Of a stretch of 64,000 bases of DNA, positions 33,050 to 42,281 are shown piece after piece. Source of the DNA: Lactococcus hircilactis (lineage in GTDB: Bacteria > Bacillota > Bacilli > Lactobacillales > Streptococcaceae); contig NZ_WITJ01000001.1 of NCBI RefSeq assembly GCF_009601015.1, forward strand, positions 62,001 through 126,000. The letters run 5' to 3'. Every line of letters starts with the position of its first letter. Position 1 is the stretch's first letter. Under the pieces are notes generated by a model. The model did not search any database, was not told the origin of the DNA, and saw only the letters and a list, made by a program, of their open reading frames with translations. The position numbers and the translations under genes were made by a program.

Positions 33050-33919
33050 TTATTTAGAGATTTTGAACTTCCAAGCAGGTAACAATTCTCCCGTTGGATA
33101 ATTCTTTTTGATTGCATCAACCACTGTTTTAGAATGAATCGCCTCAACCACTTCTTTGAACGTTTTATTGTTTTCGTTTTTCTTTGTTGTAGCGACCAAG
33201 CTGACCCATTCTTTAGAGTAAGTAGCTAACGGTTCTGAGAAAATTGCATCTGACAGAGGAATTTTTGCTGTATCAGCGAAATTTCGTGTAATGACAGACG
33301 CATCAACAGACCCAAGCGCATGAGCGGTTTGTGCTGCATCCAATTCTTTAATCATCAAGTGCTTTGGATTACTAGAAATGTTGCGTAGTGTTGCTAACGT
33401 AGTACCTGAAACATTTAATTTAATTAATCCTGCTGCTTCAAGCAGATAAAGGACATGACTTTCATTTGAAGTGTCGTTTGACACAGCAATCGTTGCTCCA
33501 TCTTGTAATTCAGAAACTTTTTTAACTTTTTCTGAAAACAAACGTAATGGTGTAATCCACAAATCCCCCAAAGAAACTAAAGTTGAACCATGTTCTTTGT
33601 TCCAATTTTCTAAAAAAGCATGGATTTGAAAAGCATCTAAATCAATGCTCCCACTCGATAAAGCTGAATTAGGTTGCGTATAATCTGTAAAGTAAGTAAA
33701 TTTCAACTGAATCCCGTACTTTTCCCGAGCTTCTTTAGAAATCGCTGCCCAAATTGCATCATCTTTCTTCGTTCCTGCAATTCTCCCAACCTTGACTACT
33801 TTGTGAGTTTCAGTCGCTGTGTTTTTTCTATTGTGACCGATAAAGCTGAACGCACCAAGTACAATTACTCCAGTGATTATTATGATCACAATCAATAAAT
33901 TCCTTTGTTTTGGATTCAT
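33050..33919 (-). CDS. NlpA/MetQ-family substrate-binding protein, membrane-anchored
   Basis: The 289-residue protein has an uncleaved N-terminal helix (about residues 9-28) with no lipobox Cys, followed by the MetQ/NlpA fold (VVKVGRIAGTKKDDAIWAAISKEAREKYGIQLKF, ALSSGSIDLDAFQIHAFLENW, NSESHVLYLLEAAGLI-like segments). Most relatives are lipoproteins that bind methionine. Without a matching ATPase or permease gene here, it may hand a sulfur compound to a MetNI-type importer encoded elsewhere. GGAG lies 5 bases before the ATG. Confidence 0.85.
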   Translation of the reverse strand: MNPKQRNLLIVIIIITGVIVLGAFSFIGHNRKNTATETHKVVKVGRIAGTKKDDAIWAAISKEAREKYGIQLKFTYFTDYTQPNSALSSGSIDLDAFQIHAFLENWNKEHGSTLVSLGDLWITPLRLFSEKVKKVSELQDGATIAVSNDTSNESHVLYLLEAAGLIKLNVSGTTLATLRNISSNPKHLMIKELDAAQTAHALGSVDASVITRNFADTAKIPLSDAIFSEPLATYSKEWVSLVATTKKNENNKTFKEVVEAIHSKTVVDAIKKNYPTGELLPAWKFKISK

Positions 33920-33934
33920 TCATGCTCCATTTTT

Positions 33935-35041
33935 CTATTCTTCTTTTGGAAAAGAAGAGTGATATAGTTCTATTCCTAATGATTTTTCTACATCAGAATA
34001 TACTCCTCGATCCTTTGCACCAGTTGACAGAGGAAAATGAGATTTATCAATTTTAAATACGACCACTTCTTGTCCTTTTTTTATTTCATTTGTAGAAAGC
34101 GCAAAAGCATCTTCAGCCCTAAATACAGTCTGGACATCAGGATAAGTAGAGATTCTTTCTCCATTTTCATTCTCAATTGCCATAAACTCATTTTGGGCAT
34201 AGAGAGTAAAGCGATGTCCTTTCTCATCTTCAACTACGACAGTACCAATATCAAAAGCTTGATTTGTATATTTCATTCGTTTTGAGACAATCGTTCCCCT
34301 AACCACGATTTCTCCACTTGTCTCTTTTACAATTTCGTTAATGACATGAGTGACTCCCTTTTTTTCTGCTGCAATAATCGTGTGTCCCAGATTAATTGCT
34401 TTGGACAAACCACCGATTACAGCATTTTCTTTAACATAGCTTACTGGTAAAGGATGTCTTGCCGTCGCAATAAATCCTCCAGCTTGATCGGATGCACTGC
34501 GTAAAATTTTTGACGTTGTTTTTGAAGTCCCTGTGGCAATAATCTCGATATATTTTCCTGTTTCTTTTTTACCTCCAACTGCTGCCTGAGTTGTAATGTA
34601 ATCCGCTTTAGAATTTACACCAATATCTCCCATCTCCCCCGTCGGATGAGCACGAATGTCTCCTGTCACGTCAACAATATATAAACCAAGTGCAGCAGCT
34701 GTTATCCAGCCATTAGTTGAAGATGATTTCCCATTTTGGGGTGTCCACAACCCAACGACTTTTTCCGAAATTTGTTCTTGCACAAGTTGAACAGCCTTAA
34801 TATAATCTTTCCCCTGCATCTGCCAATCCGTTGTTCCAGCTGGAGCACCAATAGCAGTTTGTGTCAAGAGCGTCGCATCATCTGGAAGTTCCTCAATCGA
34901 GATTAAATTAACCTCACCAATACTTAATGCTGCATATCCCATCTCTAGTCCATGTTCATAAAATGCTCCTCCGCCAGAAGCGAAAACAGCTCCCCCTTTT
35001 ACTGCCGCTAAAACATCTGATTTCGTAAGTCTTCTAACCAT
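33935..35041 (-). CDS. DUF917 / S-methyl-thiohydantoin desulfurase family protein
   Basis: The 368-residue protein matches the DUF917 family: LAAVKGGAVFASGGGAFYEHGLEMGYAAL at the start, TAIGAPAGT, DVTGDIRAHPTGEMGDIGVNS in the middle and a C-terminal strand-rich domain. Members of this family desulfurise S-methyl-thiohydantoins that arise in breakdown of S-methyl-ergothioneine. Here it would free the sulfur after hydration of a thiourocanate. It begins the run of genes toward the transporter, with a promoter at 35132-35160. Confidence 0.8.
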   Translation of the reverse strand: MVRRLTKSDVLAAVKGGAVFASGGGAFYEHGLEMGYAALSIGEVNLISIEELPDDATLLTQTAIGAPAGTTDWQMQGKDYIKAVQLVQEQISEKVVGLWTPQNGKSSSTNGWITAAALGLYIVDVTGDIRAHPTGEMGDIGVNSKADYITTQAAVGGKKETGKYIEIIATGTSKTTSKILRSASDQAGGFIATARHPLPVSYVKENAVIGGLSKAINLGHTIIAAEKKGVTHVINEIVKETSGEIVVRGTIVSKRMKYTNQAFDIGTVVVEDEKGHRFTLYAQNEFMAIENENGERISTYPDVQTVFRAEDAFALSTNEIKKGQEVVVFKIDKSHFPLSTGAKDRGVYSDVEKSLGIELYHSSFPKEE

Positions 35042-35131
35042 AAAATTCCCTTCTTTATTTTTGATAGTTATGATTTTATCATGAAGATTTCACTCTCGTG
35101 TTTATACTTTATAAATGCCATATTTACTTTT

Positions 35132-35160
35132 ATATAATGTGCGTTAATTCATTGTAACAA
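35132..35160 (-). promoter_or_regulatory. Putative promoter of the DUF917-lyase-transporter operon
   Basis: TTGTTA (35160-35155), a 17-base spacer and TTATAT (35137-35132) on the minus strand. The -35 touches the end of the upstream terminator. Confidence 0.5.
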
Positions 35161-35185
35161 AAAAGTGAAGAAATTCTTCACTTTC
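35159..35185 (-). terminator. Terminator after the sulfhydrylase gene
   Basis: AAGTGAAG and CTTCACTT pair around a 5-base loop, followed by T6 on the minus strand. Confidence 0.8.
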
Positions 35186-35203
35186 TATCATGAATATAAT
35201 AGA

Positions 35204-36487
35204 TTAGATTTTATCTAAAGCTTGTGCTAGATCAGCAATCAAATCCTTCACATCCTCAATCCCGACTGATAAACGAATCGTCCCAGGAGCAATGCCTGCA
35301 GCAACCAACTCTTCTTCAGAAAGTTGTTGGTGTGTAGTTGAAGCGGGGTGGATCACAAGTGATTTGGTATCTCCGACATTGGCTAAAAGACTAAAGATTT
35401 TTAATTCATCTATAAAATCTCGTGCCTGTTTCGCATTATTATCTTTCAATTCAAATGTAAAAATCGACCCTCCACCTTTTGGATAATATTTAGTGTAAAG
35501 ATCATGATACTCATTACTTTCTAAGAGAGGATGGTGTACTGTTTTAACTTTTGGATGATGCTCTAAAAATTCAGCAATTGATTTTGCGTTGTCAATATGA
35601 CGTTGTACCCGAAGACTCAAGGTTTCTAATCCCTGTGCAAACAGCCATGAATGGAATGGAGATAATGTTGCTCCAGTATCGCGTAAAAGAATCGCACGAA
35701 TACGAACCACAAATGCGACACCCCCCAAATCCGCAAAAGTAATCCCATTATAACTTTCATCTGGTGTAACAAAATCAGGATATTTTCCATTGCCCCAGTT
35801 ATAATTTCCACCATCAACGATAACACCACCAATAGATGTACCGTGTCCACCAATGAATTTTGTTGCAGAGTGAACCACAACGTTTGCCCCATGCTCAAAA
35901 GGTTTAAAAGTATAGGGTGTCGTAAACGTTGCATCAACGATGATAGGTAAATCATGTTTTCTTGCAATTTCAGCGACTGCATCATAATCAATCACATTAT
36001 TTCCAGGATTTCCTAATGTTTCATAGTAAATCGCCTTTGTATTTTCATCAATCGCAGCTTCAAAATTCTCAGCCTTATCTGGATCTACAAAATGAGTTGT
36101 GATCCCGTAGTTGGGTAACGTGCCAGAGAATAAATGATAAGTCCCACCATAAAGTGTGCTAGCAGAAACAATATTATCGCCTGCATGAGCGATATTGAGA
36201 ATCGCATAGGTAATTGCTGCTGATCCGGAAGCGACACCCAAAGCAGCTGTCCCCCCTTCTAAAGCAGCGATTCTTGTTTCAAAAACGTCATTGGTTGGAT
36301 TTCCTAATCTGGAATATATAGCCCCTGGATCTTTTAGTGCAAAACGCGCCTCAGCATGATCACTATTATTAAACACAAAAGAAGATGTTTGATAAATTGG
36401 AACCGCTCTGGAACCCGTTGCGATATCTGGATTTTCTTGTCCTGCATGGACTTGTAAAGTATCAAAATTAAATGTTGATTCTGTCAT
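35204..36487 (-). CDS. metY: O-acetylhomoserine sulfhydrylase (MetY/CysD type)
   Basis: The 427-residue PLP enzyme has the Cys/Met metabolism pattern: [12 protein letters not shown], the PLP-binding [15 protein letters not shown], and SRLGNPTND near the start. The length of about 427 and the inserted segment around [16 protein letters not shown] mark the O-acetylhomoserine sulfhydrylase group rather than the shorter lyases. It joins sulfide to O-acetylhomoserine to make homocysteine. Placed between two thio-imidazole catabolic genes, it can capture the released sulfide. AAAGGAG lies 8 bases before the ATG. Confidence 0.9.
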   Translation of the reverse strand: MTESTFNFDTLQVHAGQENPDIATGSRAVPIYQTSSFVFNNSDHAEARFALKDPGAIYSRLGNPTNDVFETRIAALEGGTAALGVASGSAAITYAILNIAHAGDNIVSASTLYGGTYHLFSGTLPNYGITTHFVDPDKAENFEAAIDENTKAIYYETLGNPGNNVIDYDAVAEIARKHDLPIIVDATFTTPYTFKPFEHGANVVVHSATKFIGGHGTSIGGVIVDGGNYNWGNGKYPDFVTPDESYNGITFADLGGVAFVVRIRAILLRDTGATLSPFHSWLFAQGLETLSLRVQRHIDNAKSIAEFLEHHPKVKTVHHPLLESNEYHDLYTKYYPKGGGSIFTFELKDNNAKQARDFIDELKIFSLLANVGDTKSLVIHPASTTHQQLSEEELVAAGIAPGTIRLSVGIEDVKDLIADLAQALDKI

Positions 36488-36529
36488 AAAGTGTGCTCCT
36501 TTAGTATAAAAAATTTTTAATGGTTTTAT

Positions 36530-36583
36530 CTACTCACTGGTACACATTCGTTGATTATTCGTCAGTAACTTTTGTTCAGCCAT
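36530..36583 (-). CDS. 17-residue leader peptide upstream of metY
   Basis: An excellent ribosome binding site (AAGGAGG, 4 bases before ATG) starts the frame MAEQKLLTNNQRMCTSE, which ends 42 bases before metY. The Met-Cys pair near the end suggests possible sensing of Met or Cys supply, by attenuation or coupling. I see no clear alternative hairpins in the short spacer. Confidence 0.5.
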   Translation of the reverse strand: MAEQKLLTNNQRMCTSE

Positions 36584-36795
36584 ATCGCCTCCTTAAGACT
36601 ACATTCTAATTATATTTCTTTTATTGCTCTTTGTCTTTTTAAAAATTAAATCTTCATAATAAAATTTTTTTAATTCTCTAATATCACGCGATGAATCCCC
36701 TTTTTTTCTACCTCATCAAGCGATGCATCATAACCTGCATCTGCATAACGAAGCACTCCAAGACTTGTGTCGTTATCTAATGCCAATTTTAAACG

Positions 36796-38310
36796 TTATG
36801 CTGCTGCATCAGTCCCATCTGCCACAATAGTCAATCCTGCTGATTGCATGTATCCAGCATATCCACCACCACCAGCATGTATTGCTACTAAATCAGATTT
36901 AGAACTACTTGCAACCATTGCATTAATCAGCGGCCAATCAGAAATAGCATCACTTCCATCTTTTAAATTTTCTGTCATAATATTTGGATGCGTCATTGCC
37001 CCGGCATCCAAATGGTCTCTCGTAAAAGCAACAGGTCCTGAAAGTACTCCGTCAGCCACAAATTGATTTACTGCTAAAGCTAATTTTGTTCTCTCTCCAT
37101 GCCCTAACCAAGCAATCCGAGCAGGAAGTCCTTGTACAGGAACATATTTCGCGGCTAACTTGATCCAGTTATTTACAATTTCGTTTTCGGAAAAAACATC
37201 GAGGAGGTAGTGGTCAATAATTTCAATATCATGAGTATCGCCAGACAAAGCAACCCAGCGAAACGGCCCTATGGCTCGCTCAAAAAGTGGTCGTAAAAAC
37301 GCCTCAGTAAAAATAGGAATATCAAATGCCTTTTCAACTCCAAAAGCTTTCGCTTGTGTTCGAATATTATTTCCGTTGTCAAATACTACCGCCCCCTGCG
37401 ATTGAAAGTTAAGTAAAGCATTCACTTCTTTTGCTAAACTCTTACCTGCACGCTGTATCACTTGATTAGGATCGTTTTTTCGAAGCTGTTCAAGTTCTAA
37501 TAATTCAATGTTTTCTGGTACATATCCATACAATAAATCATGTGCTGCCGTCTGATCACTGACGATATCGGGTATAATTCCTCGCTCAAAAAGTTGTGAA
37601 TAAACACTAGCTGCATTTGCAATTAATCCTACTGAAAGTGGAGTATTTTCCAATTGTGCTTTTTTAATCCAACGAAGTGCTTCATCCAGAAGATGCGTCT
37701 TCTTTTGTAAAAATCCTGTGGCAATTCTTTTATCTGCTTTCTTTTCGTCCACTTCAACCGTAAGTATTGCAGCACCCGCCATTACCCCTGCAAGTGGCTG
37801 AGAGCCAGACATTCCACCAAGTCCAGCGGTTAAAATGAATTTTCCAGATAATGAACCGTTAAAATATTTTCTAGCAATAGACTGAAAGATTTCGTAAGTT
37901 CCTTGAATCACGCCCTGACTTCCTATGTATTGCCAATCTCCTGCAGTCAACCCACCCCACATTGTCAAATTTTTATCATAAAGTTGGTAAAATGTCTCAC
38001 TATTAGCCCAATGACCTACCAAATTACTCGTTGCCATTATTACAAGTGGTGCATCTTTATGTGTTTTTAATATACCAATTGGTTTTCCTGACTGAATGAT
38101 TAATGTTTCATCTTCATCAATATTTTTTAAGGATCTAACAATTGCATGATAACTTGGCCAATCACGTGCTACCTTTCCAATTGAACCATAAACGACCAAA
38201 TTTTCTGGATCCTCAGCATTCTCAAGATTATTTTCCAATAATCTTAATAACGCTTCTTGTCTCCATCCTTTTGTACGAAGTTTATTTCCTCGCTGTGCAC
38301 TGATTCCCAT
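36796..38310 (-). CDS. Urocanase (HutU) homologue, candidate thiourocanate hydratase, cut by in-frame stop
   Basis: The 504-residue product matches urocanase along its length (LRTKGWRQEALLRLLENNL, GSQGVIQGTYEIF, LTAGLGGMSGSQPLAG for NAD binding, GPFRWVALSGD). True urocanases have CEGKGPFRW before that last motif; here it is ERAIGPFRW, so the Cys is gone. After GTDAAA comes TAA (36796-36798), and the same frame continues RLKLALDNDTSLGVLRYADAG and on to VILEN, stopping at 36670: exactly the missing urocanase tail. The gene thus lost 42 codons by nonsense mutation. No other hut genes are near, so the substrate is probably not histidine-derived urocanate. Confidence 0.8.
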   Translation of the reverse strand: MGISAQRGNKLRTKGWRQEALLRLLENNLENAEDPENLVVYGSIGKVARDWPSYHAIVRSLKNIDEDETLIIQSGKPIGILKTHKDAPLVIMATSNLVGHWANSETFYQLYDKNLTMWGGLTAGDWQYIGSQGVIQGTYEIFQSIARKYFNGSLSGKFILTAGLGGMSGSQPLAGVMAGAAILTVEVDEKKADKRIATGFLQKKTHLLDEALRWIKKAQLENTPLSVGLIANAASVYSQLFERGIIPDIVSDQTAAHDLLYGYVPENIELLELEQLRKNDPNQVIQRAGKSLAKEVNALLNFQSQGAVVFDNGNNIRTQAKAFGVEKAFDIPIFTEAFLRPLFERAIGPFRWVALSGDTHDIEIIDHYLLDVFSENEIVNNWIKLAAKYVPVQGLPARIAWLGHGERTKLALAVNQFVADGVLSGPVAFTRDHLDAGAMTHPNIMTENLKDGSDAISDWPLINAMVASSSKSDLVAIHAGGGGYAGYMQSAGLTIVADGTDAAA

Positions 38311-38437
38311 ATCTCTACCTGATTTCTTTTAATTTTCTACCATATTCAAGATTTTAACATGAAAAAAAAAATACAAGACATCATGTTTTTTGAAGTTTGT
38401 GATAATTTTTTATTAATAATGGAAAAATAAATAAAAA

Positions 38438-38467
38438 AAATCTCGCTAAACTCAGTTAGCGAGATTT
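38438..38467 (-). terminator. rplJL terminator
   Basis: A 12-bp stem (AAATCTCGCTAA / TTAGCGAGATTT) with flanking A- and T-runs follows rplL. Confidence 0.9.
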
Positions 38468-38487
38468 TTATAAATCAAAAACAGTGA

Positions 38488-38853
38488 TTACTTGAGTTCT
38501 ACTGAAGCGCCAGCTTCTTCAAGTTTAGCTTTGATTTCTTCAGCTTCTGCAGTTGCAGCGCCTTCTTTGATTGGAGCTGGAGCACCATCAACAAGTGCTT
38601 TAGCTTCTTTAAGTCCAAGACCTGTAATTTCACGTACAACTTTGATAACGCCAATTTTCTTGTCGCCAGCTGATGTAAGAATTACGTCGAATGAATCTTT
38701 AGCTGCTGCTTCACCAGCACCAGCTGCTGCTACAGCAACAGGAGCTGCTGCTGTTACGTCAAATTTTTCTTCGATTGCTTTTACAAGTTCAGAAAGTTCA
38801 AGGATTGTTGCTGTTTCAAGTTCAGCAACGATGTTTTCAATGTTCAATGCCAT
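38488..38853 (-). CDS. rplL: 50S ribosomal protein L7/L12
   Basis: The 121-residue protein has the N-terminal dimerisation domain, an Ala/Gly-rich hinge ([15 protein letters not shown]) and the C-terminal domain with [27 protein letters not shown]. It forms the stalk that recruits translation factors. It follows rplJ by about 100 bases. Confidence 0.99.
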   Translation of the reverse strand: MALNIENIVAELETATILELSELVKAIEEKFDVTAAAPVAVAAAGAGEAAAKDSFDVILTSAGDKKIGVIKVVREITGLGLKEAKALVDGAPAPIKEGAATAEAEEIKAKLEEAGASVELK

Positions 38854-38955
38854 TTTGATATTCTCCTATTAGAATTTAGTATGCGTCAATCCGCCGATAT
38901 TGTGGTGTGGGTTTTCCCACAGCTGACCAGTTTAACTTAAAGCCCCAAAAGGAAA

Positions 38956-39465
38956 TTAAGCTGCTGATTCTGCTTTGTCTGCAACAGCTTTGACTGCAAG
39001 AGCCACGTTGCGTACAGGTGCTTGAAGCACTGAGAGAAGCATAGAAAGAAGTCCTTCGCGGCTTGGAAGAGCTGCAAGAGCTGCAATTTCTGCTTGAGAA
39101 GATACTTTACCTTCGATGATTCCACCTTTAACTTCAAGGTTTTCTGCTGTTTTAGCAAAATCACTCAAAATTTTAGCAGGTGCTACAACATCTTCGTTAG
39201 AAAAAGCTACTGCTGAAGGACCAGAAAAATCCATTCCTTCGATTCCAGCTTTTTGTGCTGCACGGCGTAATACTGAATTTTTAACAACTTTAAATTCAAT
39301 ACCAGCTTCACGCAAGTTTTTACGAAGTTGAGTATCTTCATCAACGGTCAAACCACGTGAATCTGCAATAACAACCGATGCTGCTTCAGCAAATTTTTTA
39401 GCATAGACGTCAACCAATTCTGCTTTCGCAGCAATCGTTGCTTCATTTACTTTGTAATCGCTCAT
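38956..39465 (-). CDS. rplJ: 50S ribosomal protein L10
   Basis: The 169-residue protein has the L10 N-terminus ([38 protein letters not shown]) and the helical tail that binds L7/L12 dimers. It anchors the stalk on 23S rRNA and with L7/L12 represses its own operon through the leader. Confidence 0.99.
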   Translation of the reverse strand: MSDYKVNEATIAAKAELVDVYAKKFAEAASVVIADSRGLTVDEDTQLRKNLREAGIEFKVVKNSVLRRAAQKAGIEGMDFSGPSAVAFSNEDVVAPAKILSDFAKTAENLEVKGGIIEGKVSSQAEIAALAALPSREGLLSMLLSVLQAPVRNVALAVKAVADKAESAA

Positions 39466-39499
39466 TTTTTTACCTCCATTTTATTTTGTTGTAGATTTA

Positions 39500-39615
39500 A
39501 AATAAAAAATCTACATCCAAAAGACATAGAGAGTTCAATCATTTTTTAAATGTTTGTCCTCGGTAGGATATTTATGGCTCAAGCCCCCTACTGTCTTCGG
39601 TCAGTTCAATAAGAA
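39500..39615 (-). promoter_or_regulatory. L10 leader (autoregulatory mRNA structure)
   Basis: The roughly 150-base untranslated region between the promoter and rplJ contains paired segments (for example around CCGAAGACAGTAGGGGGC and TCCTACCGAGG) in the place of the known Firmicute L10 leader, which mimics the rRNA site of L10(L12)4. Exact limits are approximate. Confidence 0.7.
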
Positions 39616-39623
39616 CTTTAAAC

Positions 39624-39652
39624 ATTATATCATGATGAAAAAAAAATTGCAA
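39624..39652 (-). promoter_or_regulatory. rplJL promoter
   Basis: TTGCAA (39652-39647), a 17-base spacer with a T9 run and TATAAT (39629-39624). Confidence 0.8.
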
Positions 39653-39754
39653 GGATTAAAATTCATGTTTTTCTGTAAAATAAAAAACGAAAAATCATCG
39701 ATCTATCGCTTTTTGGTTTAAAAAAATTTTTTTAACTGACTCTTGGCATTAATC

Positions 39755-40996
39755 TTAATCCAGAAGTAAGTTTCTCATTGTTTCGTCATCAGGGTTTATT
39801 TCAAGATATTGTTTGATATATTCTTTTGCAGCTTTGATTTGTCCGATTTCACGGAGATAATCAATATAATCACTTAAAAATTCTGGATTTTCAATCAAGG
39901 ATGTTTCAAGAAGGTCTTGATAAGCTTTATTGGCCTTTTCATCTTCTTCTAATGCACGATAAGATTGTGCAAAAAGCCATTGTGCGAGGAGATGTTGCTC
40001 TTCTAAAAGTGGTTCCAAGCGAATGACTGCTTCAAAATCTTCCTGGTTAAAATAAAGGTTAGCTAATAAAAAGACTGTTTCATCGTGCATTTCAGGAAGA
40101 TTGAGTGCCTGCATTAATTGAGTTTCTGCACCTGAAAAATCTTTTAATTGATAATCAAGCCGCGATAAAAAGTGGAGAAGCATCACTGAATTTGGTGCTT
40201 TTTTCAGTCCTTTTTCTGCCATTTTTCTAGCTTCTTGATTTTGTCCATTTTCCTGAAGTGCTTGTGCGTATGCAAGTTCATAATTTATCAGGTCGTTTCC
40301 TGTCTGATGGAGTGCTTTAAAAGTTGAAAGTGCGCGAGAAATATTGTTCATCTCTAAATATAAAATCGCAATTTTATATTGTGTTTCATCCGACTTATCA
40401 AATTCAAATGACTTTTCAAGAAATGAAACAGCGTTTTCAAAATTACCTAATTGAGCATAGGCTTCTCCGATGCGCTGGTAGATTGAAATTTTGGTGTGAT
40501 GGAGAATTTTACGCTCAGAGAGTTTAGCGTACTCTGTGATTGCTTTTTGATACTCCGCATGATTAAAATAACTTTCTGCTAAAGCGAATGTAACTAAAGG
40601 ATCATCAGATAAAGCTTTAGCTTCTTCTAGCTTTGAAATTGATGTTTCAAAATCTCCCTCATATTGATATAAATCCGCAATTTTAACTAATCCTGCGACA
40701 TAATTTTCGTCGTCTTCAGGAATACGGTACAAATAATCTAGCGCTTTATCAAGTTCACCATCATCTTCAGCAAGTTCTGCAAGATTAATCAAAATTGATG
40801 TATCTTCAGGATGAGTGAGTAGTATATGATTGTAAATCTGATGACTTTCTGAATCGAATCCCATCATTTGGAGATATTCAGCAAGATCGGATAAGACAGG
40901 TTCGGCATCGTATTGGATGGCATTTTCTAATGCTTTTTTCATACTCACAAAGTCACCTTGATGCAAAAAATCAATTGTTTCTTGGGAATAAGACAT
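39755..40996 (-). CDS. Tetratricopeptide-repeat protein
   Basis: The 413-residue cytoplasmic protein is made of about ten TPR units (for example EPVLSDLAEYLQMMGFDSES, AVSFLEKSFEFDKSDETQYK). TPR arrays serve as protein-binding scaffolds. It is followed 24 bases upstream by the AI-2E-type transporter gene, so the two are co-transcribed. No specific role can be read from the sequence. Confidence 0.85.
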   Translation of the reverse strand: MSYSQETIDFLHQGDFVSMKKALENAIQYDAEPVLSDLAEYLQMMGFDSESHQIYNHILLTHPEDTSILINLAELAEDDGELDKALDYLYRIPEDDENYVAGLVKIADLYQYEGDFETSISKLEEAKALSDDPLVTFALAESYFNHAEYQKAITEYAKLSERKILHHTKISIYQRIGEAYAQLGNFENAVSFLEKSFEFDKSDETQYKIAILYLEMNNISRALSTFKALHQTGNDLINYELAYAQALQENGQNQEARKMAEKGLKKAPNSVMLLHFLSRLDYQLKDFSGAETQLMQALNLPEMHDETVFLLANLYFNQEDFEAVIRLEPLLEEQHLLAQWLFAQSYRALEEDEKANKAYQDLLETSLIENPEFLSDYIDYLREIGQIKAAKEYIKQYLEINPDDETMRNLLLD

Positions 40997-41020
40997 GTTT
41001 ATCTCGTTTCTAATTGGCTT

Positions 41021-42202
41021 TTATTCTTCAATTTCTTCAGTCAAGAGGACGGCTCGACTGTGATCGGGATAAAGTTCTGAAATTTGTTTGTACCACTCAA
41101 AAATATGAACCACAACAACTTTTGCAGCAGCATAGAGTGGAATTCCTAAAAGGACGCCCCAAACTCCCCATATCTTAGCTGAAGTTAAAAGAACAAATAA
41201 GATAGTAATAGGATGGATGGCCAGTGATTTTCCAAGAACTAAAGGAGAAACAAGGCGTCCTTCAATGGTTTGTTCAATTGTAAAGACAATGATGACCTTA
41301 ATGAGCATCAACGGACCACCCGTAACAATCCCGATAATCAAGGCAGGAATTAAGGCAAGGTAAAAACCTAAAAAAGGAATCAAATTAAAGAATCCTGCTA
41401 ATATGGCAAGAGGAACAGCATATTTAAGGCCAATAATTGGCAAGCCGATTAAAAACATAACCGCAACAGAAAAAGCAACAATGATTTGCCCACGAACGTA
41501 ATTTGAGAGTTGACTATTAATTTCATGTAAAATCTCTAACGTATCTTTTTGCCAATTCTTTGGGAGAAGATGGGCAATGTAGCCATTTAAACGTTTGCCA
41601 TCTTTTAAAAGATAAAATAGGACAAATGGAAAAATAATCAAAGAAATGAGTACCCCAGTTGTTTTCCCAATCAAGCCAGTCACAGTGTCAATTGCAGTCG
41701 ATGAGATGTTTTTTGACCATTCAATTAATTGATTTCCAATTGAATCTGCGATTTTATCCACCTGTGGTTTAAATTGGTCAAAATTTGGATTTTTTAAAAG
41801 CGCATTTACTTCCTTTTGAGCACCATTAACGTAAGTCGGAACACTGTTTGCAAAAGATTCAATCCCACTTGAAATATTGGGTACAGCAACAACCACTCCC
41901 CAAACAATCAAAGCAGCAATGACTAAAAAGAGAATCGTTATGGAGACGATCCTAGGAATTTTATGTTTTTGTGCATAATCAACAATCGGATTGAGCAGAT
42001 AATAAAAAACTGCAGCGAGGACGACTGGAAGTCCGATAATCGCTAAAAAATCATTGACTGGTTTGAAAATAAAACTCACTTTACTTAAAATAAACACATT
42101 AAGCAACAATAACAAAATGATAGATAAAGCAGTAACTAACTTATTATTTATAATCCATTTTGAAAAAATGGTCGTCGAAAAAGTTTTGGTTTCGTGTTTC
42201 AT
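41021..42202 (-). CDS. AI-2E family (PerM/YdbI-type) membrane transporter
   Basis: The 393-residue protein has about eight helices with a long soluble loop after the third (residues about 110-165) and the family motifs FFNLIPFLGFYLALIPALIIG and EGRLVSPLVLGKSLAIHPI. Members export AI-2, ions or unknown metabolites. It precedes the TPR gene. Confidence 0.88.
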   Translation of the reverse strand: MKHETKTFSTTIFSKWIINNKLVTALSIILLLLLNVFILSKVSFIFKPVNDFLAIIGLPVVLAAVFYYLLNPIVDYAQKHKIPRIVSITILFLVIAALIVWGVVVAVPNISSGIESFANSVPTYVNGAQKEVNALLKNPNFDQFKPQVDKIADSIGNQLIEWSKNISSTAIDTVTGLIGKTTGVLISLIIFPFVLFYLLKDGKRLNGYIAHLLPKNWQKDTLEILHEINSQLSNYVRGQIIVAFSVAVMFLIGLPIIGLKYAVPLAILAGFFNLIPFLGFYLALIPALIIGIVTGGPLMLIKVIIVFTIEQTIEGRLVSPLVLGKSLAIHPITILFVLLTSAKIWGVWGVLLGIPLYAAAKVVVVHIFEWYKQISELYPDHSRAVLLTEEIEE

Positions 42203-42281
42203 TGATATCCCCTTATTAAAAACTTTAAAAAAACAAGCTTTATGCCTTAATTATAACATAAACCCTGCTAACATTCTGTTC

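Noticed and set aside
31484-38310. Histidine utilisation (hut) operon
   Set aside because: The lyase lacks MIO, the urocanase lacks its Cys motif, hutI and hutG/ftcd are absent, and sulfur genes are interspersed.
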